From the NCBI GenBank assembly GCA_029779755.1, contig JAKOZZ010000245.1:1-32586 (forward strand): a DNA stretch of 32,586 nucleotides, read 5' to 3'. The position numbers and the translations under genes are program-made. The notes beneath the pieces were generated by a model that ran no database searches, was not told the DNA's origin, and saw only the letters and a program-made list of their open reading frames with translations. Positions 7,409 through 15,439 of the stretch are shown here, in pieces (within the stretch, counting starts at the first letter, position 1; each line of letters starts with the position of its first letter). The DNA is from Pseudomonadota bacterium (GTDB taxonomy: Bacteria; Pseudomonadota; Gammaproteobacteria; Burkholderiales; Burkholderiaceae_E).

Positions 7409-8456
7409 TGCAGGCCGTCGCGGCCAGGTGCTTGGTGTTCGCGTTGTCGCCGGACGCGGGGGCGTTGCCGATGCCGATCAGGTTGCGCTTGTAGACGCCC
7501 TGGCCGATGGCGGCGAGCCGGAACATCGAGAACGCCAGGTAGACGTTGAAGTCGGGGATCGACGCGCGTCCGGTGCGACGGCAGTACGCGGCCACGTATT
7601 CGTCCTCGGTCGGGATGCCCGCCGCCTTCGGGTCGATGCCCTCGAGCGTGCCCCAGCTCTCCGAGGTGGAGTGGTAGAGGATGCAGCCGTAGGCGACGTC
7701 GGCCAGCGGATGGCCGAGCGTGGACAGCTCCCAGTCGAGCACCGCGATGATGCGCGGCTCGGTCGGATGGAACATCACGTTCTCGAGGCGATAGTCGCCG
7801 TGCGCGATGCTCACCTCGTCGCTGACGGGAATGCGTGCGGGCAGCTCTGCGATCAGCCGCTCCATCGCGGGAATGGTCTCGGTCTCGGCGCCGCGGTACT
7901 GCTTGATCCAGCGGTCGATCTGGCGCTGGAAGTAGTTGCCCGGCCGGCCGTAGTCGGCCAGCCCGATCGCGGCGAAATCGACCTGGTGCAGGCGCGCGAG
8001 CGTGGCGTTGAGGTCGTCGTAGATCGCGGCGCGCTCGGCGGGCTGCATGCCGGGCAGCCGCGCGTTGCGGAAGATGCGGCCCTCCAGGAAGTCCATCACG
8101 TAGAAGGCCGTGCCGATCACGGACGCGTCCTCGCACAGCGCGCGCATGCGCGGCACCGGAAAGCCGATGCCGCCCAGCGCCGACATCACGCGGTACTCGC
8201 GATCGACCTGGTGCGCGCTGGGCAGCAGCGTGCCCGGCGGCTTCTTGCGCAGCACCCAGCGCTGCGTGCCGGCGGTGATCAGGTAGGTCGGGTTCGACGC
8301 ACCGCGGTTGAACTGGCTCAGCACCAGCGGCTCGGCCGGGTCGGCCACGTGGGCGCGGAACCAGGTGTTCAGCGCGGCCTCGTCGAGGCGCTGGTTGTCG
8401 CGCACGGCGCCGATCGAGGGCTGGCGCGGGTCGGTGTCGGGGGCGGCTGCGGTCAT
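7392..8456 (-). CDS. APH-fold phosphotransferase family protein (ACAD10/11 kinase-domain type)
   Basis: A 354-aa aminoglycoside-phosphotransferase-fold kinase. The start MTAAAPD was chosen over an ATG at 8501 because conserved sequence starts later (LNTWFRAHVADP). It has an N-lobe lysine (WVLRKKPPG), the Brenner motif AHGDYRLENVMFHP with catalytic Asp and Asn, and the metal-binding Asp in VLDWELSTLGHPLADVAY. This subtype (FNRGASNPTYLIT, PPGTLLPSAHQVDREYRV) is usually found beside acyl-CoA dehydrogenases. In the best-studied members it phosphorylates 4-hydroxyacyl-CoAs in catabolism. No acyl-CoA dehydrogenase lies beside it here, though the crotonase-family gene does. It diverges from the aldolase gene. 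Confidence 0.9.
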   Translation of the reverse strand: MTAAAPDTDPRQPSIGAVRDNQRLDEAALNTWFRAHVADPAEPLVLSQFNRGASNPTYLITAGTQRWVLRKKPPGTLLPSAHQVDREYRVMSALGGIGFPVPRMRALCEDASVIGTAFYVMDFLEGRIFRNARLPGMQPAERAAIYDDLNATLARLHQVDFAAIGLADYGRPGNYFQRQIDRWIKQYRGAETETIPAMERLIAELPARIPVSDEVSIAHGDYRLENVMFHPTEPRIIAVLDWELSTLGHPLADVAYGCILYHSTSESWGTLEGIDPKAAGIPTEDEYVAAYCRRTGRASIPDFNVYLAFSMFRLAAIGQGVYKRNLIGIGNAPASGDNANTKHLAATACTILDR

Positions 8457-8601
8457 GGTCGAGGCTCGTTCGGGTTCGGGGCACCGCGGCGGGTCGTGCA
8501 CCCGCGCGCGGTCTTGTCCAGCCGCGAAGGGTACGACGTTCGACGCGCGGTGCGCACGTCACCCCTCTGGTATCTTGGACTGATTCAGGAGACGACAACC
8601 C

Positions 8602-9393
8602 ATGTTCCCCCGCCCCAATCCGCTGAAGGTCAAGCTCGACGCCGACCAGAGCATCGTCGGCCTCTACGTGCAGACCGCAAGTCCCGACGTCGTCGAGATC
8701 GCGGCCGCGGCCGGCTACGACTACGTGATCCTCGACCAGGAGCACGGCGCGCTCGACTTCGGCGACACGCTGACGATGATCCGGGCAGCGGAGGCCAGCG
8801 GCATCTGCCCGATCGTGCGGGTGCCGGACCATGGCGCGACCGGGCTGCGGCGCGCGGTCGAGATCGGCGCGATGGGCGTGTACGTGCCCGACGTGCGCAC
8901 GGCGCAGCAGGCGCGGGCGGCGATAGACGCGGTGAAGTTCCGCATCGACGGCAGCGCCGGCACGCGGGGCGCCTGTCCGACCATCCGCGCGACCCGTGCG
9001 CAGGGGGCCGACTGGCGCCGCTTCATCGAATGGTCGAACGCCAACGTGATGGTGACGATCCTCGTCGAGAGCGAGGAGGGGCTGGCCAACCTCGACGCCA
9101 TCCTGGCGGAGCCGGGCATCGACACGATCGTGCTGGGCCGCTTCGATCTGTCGCACGAGATGGGGCTGTACGGCGACCGCTACGGCACCACGCTGAACAC
9201 GATCTTCGAGGACTTCGTCGCGAAGGCCGAGGCGGCCGGCGTGCCCTACGTGGCGCGCGTGGGCAGCCTGGAGCCCGAGGCCGCGCGCCGCGAGCGCGCG
9301 CAGTGGGAAGCGCGCGGCGCGCGCATCTTCAACGCCGGGTCGGACCGCGAACTGATCGCGCGGGTGTTCCGGCAGGTGCGCTCGTACTGGTGA
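8602..9393 (+). CDS. HpcH/HpaI-family class II aldolase
   Basis: A 263-aa pyruvate/oxaloacetate-type aldolase of the HpaI family. These metal-dependent TIM-barrel hexamers cleave 4-hydroxy-2-oxo acids to pyruvate and an aldehyde. Visible features are LDQEHGALD with the catalytic His, the Arg of IVRVPD, the metal ligand Glu in ILVESEEG, and Asp in GRFDLSHEMG (family norm GPxDLS; here Pro-x is replaced by Arg-Phe). The changed GPxD loop suggests an unusual substrate or quaternary packing. The ribosome-binding site AGGAGA is well placed, and a TATCTT hexamer at 8571-8576 may be the -10 element. Its stop codon abuts that of the convergent TRAP permease gene. Confidence 0.9.
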   Translation: MFPRPNPLKVKLDADQSIVGLYVQTASPDVVEIAAAAGYDYVILDQEHGALDFGDTLTMIRAAEASGICPIVRVPDHGATGLRRAVEIGAMGVYVPDVRTAQQARAAIDAVKFRIDGSAGTRGACPTIRATRAQGADWRRFIEWSNANVMVTILVESEEGLANLDAILAEPGIDTIVLGRFDLSHEMGLYGDRYGTTLNTIFEDFVAKAEAAGVPYVARVGSLEPEAARRERAQWEARGARIFNAGSDRELIARVFRQVRSYW

Positions 9394-11976
9394 TCAGGCC
9401 GCGCGCGGCGCCATGCGGCGCCCCTGCGACCACCACACCAGCGCCACCAGCACCAGCGCCGGCAGGTAGAACCAGTGCGGGTTGGCACGCTCGGCCGGAA
9501 GCTTGAGCGTCTGCACCGACCAGCCCTGCTCGAAGCCGCTCTTCTGCGCACGGCTGCCGAACTTCACCTGTGAGATCTGCGCCTGGCCGGCCAGGCTCAC
9601 CACCGTGAGGCCCGCCTCCTGCAGGCGCTTGCGGCCGTCGGGCGTGCCCTCGGCCGGACGGTCGCCCAGGCGCAGCGCCACGGTCTTGACCACGTCGTCG
9701 CCTTCGAGCGTGGTGCCGGAGATCACCATCACCAGGCGGCCGCCGTCGGGCGCGTCGCGCGCCAGGTCGACGAGCTGCGCCGGCTCCGCATCCCGGTAGG
9801 CGGGCGCGATGCGATCCATGAACGCGTCGGGCCGGAACAGCAGGGCGACCGCGATCGCCAGCAGCACCCACTCCCAGACCTTCAGGCGCACGCGGAACCA
9901 GTTCATCGTCAGCGCCGAGAACACCAGCATCGCCAGCGTGCAGGCGGCGATCACCACCGCGCCCTCGGCCATCGAGTCGATCTCGAGCAGCAGCAGCTGC
10001 GGATTGAAGATCCAGATGAAGGGCAGCACCACCGTGCGCAGCGCATAGAGCGCGCCCTGGATGCCGGTCTTGATCGCGTCCTCGCCGGAGATCGCGGCGG
10101 CGGCGAAGGTGGCCAGCCCGACCGGTGGCGTGATGTCGCCCATGATCCCGTAGTAGAAGACGAACAGGTGCACGGCGATCAGCGGGATGATCAGCCCGCT
10201 CTGCGCGCCGAGCTCGACGACGACGGGCGCCATCAGCGTGGCCACCAGCACGTAGTTGGCGGTGGTGGGCACGCCCAGGCCCAGCACGAGGCACACGAAG
10301 GCGATGAACAGCAGCATCGCGATCACGTTGCCCCCCGACACGAACTCGACGAACTCCGTCATGCGCAGGCCCAGGCCGGTGAGCGTGATGCCGCCGACGA
10401 TGATGCCGGCCGTGGCGGTCGCCACTGCGATGCCGATCATGTTGCGCGATCCGTCGGTGAGCCCGCCGATGACGTCGCGCGCGCCGTCGTTCCATGCCCC
10501 CTGCGCCGGCTGTCCGCGCAGCAGCGCGATCAGCGGACGCTGGGTGAGCATCAGCACGATCAGCACGGCGATCGCCCAGAAGGCCGACAGCGCCGGCGAC
10601 ATCTCCTCGACCATCAGGCACCAGATCAGGGTGCCGATCGGCAGCAGGAAGTGCAGGCCGGCGCGCACCGTCGGCCAGGTGTCGCGGGCCACCGGGTTGT
10701 CGATGTCGATGTCCTCGGGCAGGTCGGGGCTGCGCGCGGCCTGCTGCAGGCTCAGCCCGTACAGCACCAGCACCACCGCGCCGATCGCCCAGGGCGCGGC
10801 CGTGCCCAGCATTGCCTTGAGCGCGACGAACAGGTAGTACAGCGCACCGATCACCACCGCCGTGCCCGAGAGGCCGACCCCGAGACGCAGCATGCGCGCG
10901 CCCCACGAGCGCTCCACCCGCTGCGAGACCGGGTTCATGCCCAGCTTCAGCGCCTCCAGGTGCACGATGTAGAGCAGCCCGATGTAGCTGAGCGTCGCCG
11001 GCAGGATCGCGTTGCGCACGATCTCCGAATACGGGATGCCGACGTACTCGACCATCAGGAACGCGGCGGCGCCCATCACCGGCGGCATGATCTGGCCGTT
11101 GACCGAGCTCATCGTCTCGATCGCGCCGGCCTTCACGCCGCCGTAGCCCGCCTTCTTCATCAGCGGGATCGTGAAGATGCCGCCGCTGACCACGTTGCTG
11201 ACCGAGCTGCCCGAGATCATGCCGTTGAGCGCCGAGCTCACCACGGCCACCTTGGCGGGGCCGCCGCGCAGGTGGCCCAGCGCGGCGAAGCTCACCTGCA
11301 TCATGTAGTTGCCGCCGCCGGCACGGTCGAGCAGGGTGCCGAACAGCACGTAGACGAAGATGGCGCCGGTGGACACGCCCAGCGCGATGCCGTAGACGCC
11401 TTCGGTGGTGAGCCACAGGTGCGAGAGCAGGCGGTTCAGGCTCGCGCCCTTGTGCGACAGCACCTCGGGCATCCAGGGCCCGAGCATCGCGTAACCGATG
11501 AACACGCCGGCGAGCGCCGCCATCGGCCAGCCGACGGTGCGCCGCGTCGCCTCGAGCAGCAGCACGAGGCCCGTGCACGCGACCACGATGTCCATCTGCG
11601 TCGGCTGCCCCGGCCGCGTGGCGAGCTGCGCGTAGAACAGCAGCAGGTAGGCGCCGGCGAACGCGCCGGCGAGCGCGAACACCCAGTCGGTGAGGGGCAC
11701 GCGGTCGCGCGGCGAGCGCCGCCGCGCGGGCCAGGCGGTGAACGCCAGGAACAGCGCCAGTCCGAGGTGCAATGCCCGCGCCTCGGTGTCGTTCAGGATG
11801 CCGATCCCCAGCGAGAAGGGCAGGGGCGACGCGTACCAGAGCTGGAACAGCGCCCAGCCCAGCGAAACGGTGAAGAGGATCGCGGCCGCCACGCCCGCGG
11901 GGCGTCGCGCGCCGGTGTCGTTCTCGGCCACCAGCTGCTGCAGCGATTCGGGCGCTTTCTCGAGATCGGTGGCCAT
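9394..11976 (-). CDS. TRAP transporter fused permease (DctQ-DctM) with C-terminal DUF3394-like domain
   Basis: An 860-aa inner-membrane protein. The first ~190 residues form a small four-helix DctQ-like part. The bulk is the large DctM permease, with glycine-rich loops such as SALNGMISGSSVSNVVSGGIFTIP (read from about 11,220 down) and GLGVPTTANYVLVA. The last ~150 residues, after the final main helices, form a soluble domain (LVMVISGTTLEGDDVVKTVAL...) and a terminal helix, matching the DUF3394 extension often present in TAXI-type TRAP permeases. It imports an organic anion with Na+ or H+ together with the TAXI binding protein encoded just upstream. The start MATDLEKAP has AAGGAGAG before it; a longer reading frame to 12015 lacks it. 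Dicarboxylate, glutamate or sialic-acid-like ligands are all possible. Confidence 0.93.
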   Translation of the reverse strand: MATDLEKAPESLQQLVAENDTGARRPAGVAAAILFTVSLGWALFQLWYASPLPFSLGIGILNDTEARALHLGLALFLAFTAWPARRRSPRDRVPLTDWVFALAGAFAGAYLLLFYAQLATRPGQPTQMDIVVACTGLVLLLEATRRTVGWPMAALAGVFIGYAMLGPWMPEVLSHKGASLNRLLSHLWLTTEGVYGIALGVSTGAIFVYVLFGTLLDRAGGGNYMMQVSFAALGHLRGGPAKVAVVSSALNGMISGSSVSNVVSGGIFTIPLMKKAGYGGVKAGAIETMSSVNGQIMPPVMGAAAFLMVEYVGIPYSEIVRNAILPATLSYIGLLYIVHLEALKLGMNPVSQRVERSWGARMLRLGVGLSGTAVVIGALYYLFVALKAMLGTAAPWAIGAVVLVLYGLSLQQAARSPDLPEDIDIDNPVARDTWPTVRAGLHFLLPIGTLIWCLMVEEMSPALSAFWAIAVLIVLMLTQRPLIALLRGQPAQGAWNDGARDVIGGLTDGSRNMIGIAVATATAGIIVGGITLTGLGLRMTEFVEFVSGGNVIAMLLFIAFVCLVLGLGVPTTANYVLVATLMAPVVVELGAQSGLIIPLIAVHLFVFYYGIMGDITPPVGLATFAAAAISGEDAIKTGIQGALYALRTVVLPFIWIFNPQLLLLEIDSMAEGAVVIAACTLAMLVFSALTMNWFRVRLKVWEWVLLAIAVALLFRPDAFMDRIAPAYRDAEPAQLVDLARDAPDGGRLVMVISGTTLEGDDVVKTVALRLGDRPAEGTPDGRKRLQEAGLTVVSLAGQAQISQVKFGSRAQKSGFEQGWSVQTLKLPAERANPHWFYLPALVLVALVWWSQGRRMAPRAA

Positions 11977-12017
11977 CGGCGGCTCTCCTTGGGGGACGTG
12001 CTGCGGGATGCGCAAGA

Positions 12018-12049
12018 CAAAAAAAGGGGCGAAGTCCTGCTTCGCCCCC
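12018..12049 (-). terminator. Intrinsic terminator between TAXI binding protein and TRAP permease genes
   Basis: On the minus strand a 9-bp GC-rich stem (GGGGCGAAG at 12040-12048 paired with 12026-12034, 5-nt loop) is followed by an uninterrupted run of seven U's. It lies between the two transporter cistrons. It should end most transcripts after the binding protein gene while letting some continue into the permease gene. Confidence 0.85.
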
Positions 12050-12066
12050 GAGGGTGTCCGGATCGC

Positions 12067-13038
12067 TTACTTGATCCAGCCCTTCTCACGATAGAACCGT
12101 GCCGCCCCTTCATGCAGCGGCGCCGAGATGCCGTTCTTCACCATGTTCTCGGGCGACAGGTGCGCCAGCGCCGGGTGCAGCTTCTTGAACTCCTCGAAGT
12201 TGTCGAACACCGCCTTCACCACCTGGTAGACGGTGTCGGCCGGCGTCTTGGTCGACGCGACCACGGTCGCCAGCACGCCGTAGGTGGGCGTGGGGTTCGG
12301 GTTGTTCGGGTAGAGGCCGCCCGGGATCGACACCTTCGCGTAGTAGGGCTTGTCGGCCACCAGCTTGTCGACGGCCGGGCCGGTCAGGGGCACCAGCTGC
12401 GCGCCGCACGACGTGGTCGGGTCCTGGATGTTGGCGCTGGGGTGGCCCACGCCATAGAAGAAGCCGTCGATCTTGCCGTCGCACAGCGCCGGGCCGTGCT
12501 CGTCGGCCTTCAGCTCGGAGGCGAGCGAGAAGTCGGCCGGCTTCCAGCTCATCGCCGCGAGCAGCTCTTCCATCGACGCGCGCGTGCCCGAGCCCGGATT
12601 GCCGACGTTGAAGCGCTTGCCCTTGAAGTCGGTGAAGGCCTTGACGCCTGCCTCCTTGCGCGCCAGCACGGTGAACGGCTCGGGGTGCACCGAGAACACC
12701 GCCCGCAGGTCGCCGTAGGCGCCGGCGTCCTTGAACTGGGCCTGGCCCTTCGCGGCGTTGAACTGCACGTCGCTCTGCGCGAAGCCCAGGTCGAGCTCGC
12801 CGGCCTTGATCGTGTTGACGTTGAACACCGAGCCGCCGGTCGACTCCACCGAGCAGCGGATGCCGTGCTTGGCGCGGTCCTTGTTGACGAGACGGCAGAT
12901 GGCGCCGCCGGCCGCGTAGTACACGCCGGTCACGCCGCCGGTGCCGATGGTGAGGAACTTCTGCTGCGCCGCCGCGGGCACCGCGGATAGGCCCAGGGCG
13001 AACGTGGCGGCCAGCGCCAGGGTGGTCTTGAGGTTCAT
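12067..13038 (-). CDS. TAXI-family TRAP transporter solute-binding protein
   Basis: A 323-aa periplasmic binding protein. A Sec signal peptide ([20 protein letters not shown]..., cleavage after AAA at about residue 24) precedes the TAXI core: [20 protein letters not shown] near the mature N-terminus and [16 protein letters not shown] in the middle, the conserved ligand-pocket segments of the family. Length is normal. GGAGAG lies 8 nt before the start. It captures an organic acid (TAXI proteins studied bind glutamate or dicarboxylates) and delivers it to the fused permease encoded downstream. A hairpin terminator separates the two genes, allowing excess binding protein. An aminotransferase gene lies upstream in the same direction. 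Confidence 0.94.
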   Translation of the reverse strand: MNLKTTLALAATFALGLSAVPAAAQQKFLTIGTGGVTGVYYAAGGAICRLVNKDRAKHGIRCSVESTGGSVFNVNTIKAGELDLGFAQSDVQFNAAKGQAQFKDAGAYGDLRAVFSVHPEPFTVLARKEAGVKAFTDFKGKRFNVGNPGSGTRASMEELLAAMSWKPADFSLASELKADEHGPALCDGKIDGFFYGVGHPSANIQDPTTSCGAQLVPLTGPAVDKLVADKPYYAKVSIPGGLYPNNPNPTPTYGVLATVVASTKTPADTVYQVVKAVFDNFEEFKKLHPALAHLSPENMVKNGISAPLHEGAARFYREKGWIK

Positions 13039-13062
13039 GCGATGCGCTCTCCGTAGAAAGGG

Positions 13063-13077
13063 GGCACGGTTCGTGCC
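13063..13077. promoter_or_regulatory. Perfect hairpin GGCACG-N3-CGTGCC upstream of the TAXI gene
   Basis: A 6-bp inverted repeat with a 3-nt loop, 25 bp before the binding-protein start. On the minus strand it is followed by CCCCTTTCT, too weak a U-tract for a confident terminator. It could be a weak terminator for the aminotransferase gene or a leader hairpin. Confidence 0.3.
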
Positions 13078-13110
13078 GGAACGTGAAGGATAGTGGACCG
13101 TGGCCCGTTC

Positions 13111-13146
13111 GCTCAGTGCGCTCAGTGCGCTCAGTGCGCTCAGTGC
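13111..13146. repeat. Four perfect tandem copies of the 9-mer GCTCAGTGC across a stop codon
   Basis: Four identical 9-bp units lie at 13111-13119, 13120-13128, 13129-13137 and 13138-13146. In the minus-strand reading of the aminotransferase each unit reads CAC-TGA-GC(G), so the first unit met supplies the natural His-stop and the other three repeat the same stop in frame. Copy-number change would therefore not alter the protein, only the distance to the TAXI gene. Confidence 0.95.
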
Positions 13147-14468
13147 GCGGCGAGCGCGGCGTCCACCGCCTCGGCCAGGCGCTCGACGATGCGGTCGAGG
13201 TCGGCGTCGGTGGCGATGAACGGCGGCGCCAGCAGCACGTGGTCGCCCCGCGCGCCGTCGACGGCGCCGCCCATCGGGTAGGTCATCAGGCCGCGCGCCA
13301 TCGCCTGCGCCTTGATGCGCGCGTGCAGCTTGCGCGCCGGGTCGAACGGGGTCTTGTCGGCACGGTCGGCCACCAGCTCGATCGCCTGGAACAGCCCGCG
13401 GCCGCGGATGTCGCCCACGTGCGGATGCGTGCCGAAGGCCGCCGTCAGGCGCGTGCGCAGTGCGTCGCCGAGGCGGGCCACGCGTGCGACGAGGCCGTCG
13501 CGCTCGAGCACCCGCTGCACCGCCAGCGCCGCCGCGCAGGCCACCGGATGGCCCAGGTAGGTGTGGCCGTGCTGGAACATGCCCGAGCCGCGCGCGAACG
13601 CCTGGACCACGTGGTCCTGCGCCAGCACCGCGCCGATGGGCTGGTAGCCGCCGCCCAGGCCCTTGGCGATGACCAGCAGGTCGGGTACCACGCCTTCGGC
13701 CGTGCAGGCGTGCAGGGTGCCGCAGCGGCCCATGCCGCACATCACCTCGTCCAGGATCAGCAGGATGCCGTGGCGCGTGCACAGTTCGCGCACGCCCTTC
13801 AGGTAGCCCGGCACCGGCGTGATCGCGCCCGCGGTCGCGCCGCCCACCGTCTCGGCCACGAAGGCGATCACGTGCTCGCCGCCCAGCCGGTCGATGGCGT
13901 CGGACAGCTCGGCGACCAGCCGCTGGCCGTAGGCCTCGGCGGTCTCGCCCGGCGCGCGGCCGCGGTACTCGTAGCAGGGCGACACGTGCGTGACGTCGAT
14001 CAGCAGCGGTGCGAACTGGCGCCGGCGCCATTCGTTGCCGCCGACCGCCAGCGCGCCCAGCGTGTTGCCGTGATAGCTCTGCCGGCGCGCGATGAAGTGC
14101 CGCCGCTGCGGCTGCCCGGTCTCGACGCAGTACTGGCGCGCCATCTTCAGCGCGGCCTCCACCGCTTCCGAGCCGCCGGACACGAAGTAGGCGTGGCTGG
14201 TGCCGGGCGGCGCCGTGCGCACGAGCTGGTCGGCCAGCGCCTCGGCCACCTCGGTGGTGAAGAAGCTGGTGTGCGCGTAGGCGACCGTGTCGATCTGCGC
14301 CTTCATCGCGGCCAGCACCTCGGGATGCCCGTGGCCCAGGCACGAGACGGCTGCGCCGCCGCTGGCGTCGATGTATTCGCGGCCGTCGCGGTCGGTGATC
14401 AGCAGGCCTTCGGCCTTCACGGCAACGGGCAGCGCGTGATGGATCTGGCGGTGCAGGATGTGGGTCAT
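13140..14468 (-). CDS. Class III PLP-dependent aminotransferase (omega-amino acid type)
   Basis: A 442-aa cytosolic fold-type I enzyme that moves an amino group from an omega-amino acid or amine to a keto acid. Family landmarks are [18 protein letters not shown] (phosphate loop, 95-111), YHGNTLGA (132-139), the PLP-ring Asp240 in [12 protein letters not shown], and the Schiff-base Lys269 in [18 protein letters not shown]. Length is normal for the class. The start MTHILHRQI has only a poor GGAA ribosome-binding site. It diverges from a LysR gene whose first ATG is 29 bp away, so that regulator very likely controls it. A DadA-like oxidoreductase and a TAXI transporter flank the pair, suggesting an amino acid or amine uptake and catabolism module. 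The exact amine is not predictable. Confidence 0.93.
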   Translation of the reverse strand: MTHILHRQIHHALPVAVKAEGLLITDRDGREYIDASGGAAVSCLGHGHPEVLAAMKAQIDTVAYAHTSFFTTEVAEALADQLVRTAPPGTSHAYFVSGGSEAVEAALKMARQYCVETGQPQRRHFIARRQSYHGNTLGALAVGGNEWRRRQFAPLLIDVTHVSPCYEYRGRAPGETAEAYGQRLVAELSDAIDRLGGEHVIAFVAETVGGATAGAITPVPGYLKGVRELCTRHGILLILDEVMCGMGRCGTLHACTAEGVVPDLLVIAKGLGGGYQPIGAVLAQDHVVQAFARGSGMFQHGHTYLGHPVACAAALAVQRVLERDGLVARVARLGDALRTRLTAAFGTHPHVGDIRGRGLFQAIELVADRADKTPFDPARKLHARIKAQAMARGLMTYPMGGAVDGARGDHVLLAPPFIATDADLDRIVERLAEAVDAALAAH

Positions 14469-14497
14469 CGTCGGGGTTCCGGAAAGGCGTTTGACCT

Positions 14498-15439
14498 ATG
14501 ATGCCGCACATGCGTCTGCGCCATGTGGAGATCTTCAGTGCGGTGATGCGGTGCGGGTCGGTGAAGGGCGCCGCGCAGCTGCTGCACATCACGCAGCCCG
14601 CGGCCAGCCGCCTGCTGCAGCAGGCCGAGCGCCATGCGGGGTTCACCCTGTTCCGCCGCGAGCGCGGCCGGCTGGTGCCCACGCGCGAGGCCGAGCTGCT
14701 GCAGGCCGAGGTCGAGCAGCTCGACCAGCAGCTCGACCGCATCCGCCGCCTCGTCGACAACCTGCGCCGCGGGCCGGACGACCTGGTGCGCGTGCTGTGT
14801 GCGCCCAGCCTGTCGGATCACTGGCTGACCCTGGCCCTGATGCAGCTGCGCCGGCGCTACCCGGCCGCGCGCGTGTCGCTGCGCTCGGCCTACTCGCGCG
14901 AGATCGCCGAGAGCGTGGCGCTGCGCGAGGCCGACATCGGCTTCGCGTTCGCGCCCGCCCACCATCCGGCCGTGCACAGCGAACCGATCGCCGATGGCCG
15001 CGTGATGTGCGTGGGGGTCTTCGACGGCGACGAGGCCACGCTCGAGGCGGTGGCGCGCCAGCCGGTGATCGACCTCGACCCGGGCGACCCGATCGGGCAC
15101 GCCGTGCATGCGGCCTGCCGCGCGCAGGGACTCGAGCTGCAGCCCGCCGCCCTCGCCCACACCTACCAGACCGCCGTCACCCTGGCCCGGCGCGGACTGG
15201 GGCTGGCACTGGTCGACAGCTTCACCGCGTCGCTGGCCGGGCCCGAAGTGGGGGCCGAAGCGGGCTCCGAGGCGGGCCCCGCGTCCGGGGGCTGGCGCCG
15301 CCTGCCGCTGCAGCCGGCGATCAGCGTCCAGGTGCACGCACTGCGGCCGGCCGGCGTTGCGTCGAGCCTGCTGGTCGACCCGCTGGTCGACACCGTGCGG
15401 GGCCTGCTTCAGACCCATGCGAGCGGTCCGGCCGCGTAG
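14498..15439 (+). CDS. LysR-family transcriptional regulator
   Basis: A 313-aa LysR protein with an N-terminal winged helix ([20 protein letters not shown] onward, with [20 protein letters not shown] as the recognition unit) and a C-terminal periplasmic-binding-like effector domain. ATG 14510 (MRLRHVEIF) fits the family start best; ATG 14498 is the first in frame. Either way only 29-41 bp separate it from the divergent aminotransferase gene, so the promoters must overlap coding DNA. The effector domain carries a repetitive Gly/Ala/Glu-rich insertion ([18 protein letters not shown]) near residue 250. It probably senses an amino acid or derivative used by the neighbouring enzymes. Its 3' end overlaps the convergent oxidoreductase by 31 bp. 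Confidence 0.92.
   Translation: MMPHMRLRHVEIFSAVMRCGSVKGAAQLLHITQPAASRLLQQAERHAGFTLFRRERGRLVPTREAELLQAEVEQLDQQLDRIRRLVDNLRRGPDDLVRVLCAPSLSDHWLTLALMQLRRRYPAARVSLRSAYSREIAESVALREADIGFAFAPAHHPAVHSEPIADGRVMCVGVFDGDEATLEAVARQPVIDLDPGDPIGHAVHAACRAQGLELQPAALAHTYQTAVTLARRGLGLALVDSFTASLAGPEVGAEAGSEAGPASGGWRRLPLQPAISVQVHALRPAGVASSLLVDPLVDTVRGLLQTHASGPAA

Noticed and set aside
10168..12990. A 940-codon open frame on the plus strand opposite the TRAP genes
   Set aside because: It is rich in His, Arg, Gly and Gln with no recognisable domain and is exactly antisense to well-conserved permease and binding-protein genes.
13111..13146. Short tandem repeats considered as a CRISPR remnant
   Set aside because: Units are 9 bp and directly adjacent with no spacers; this is a simple tandem repeat.
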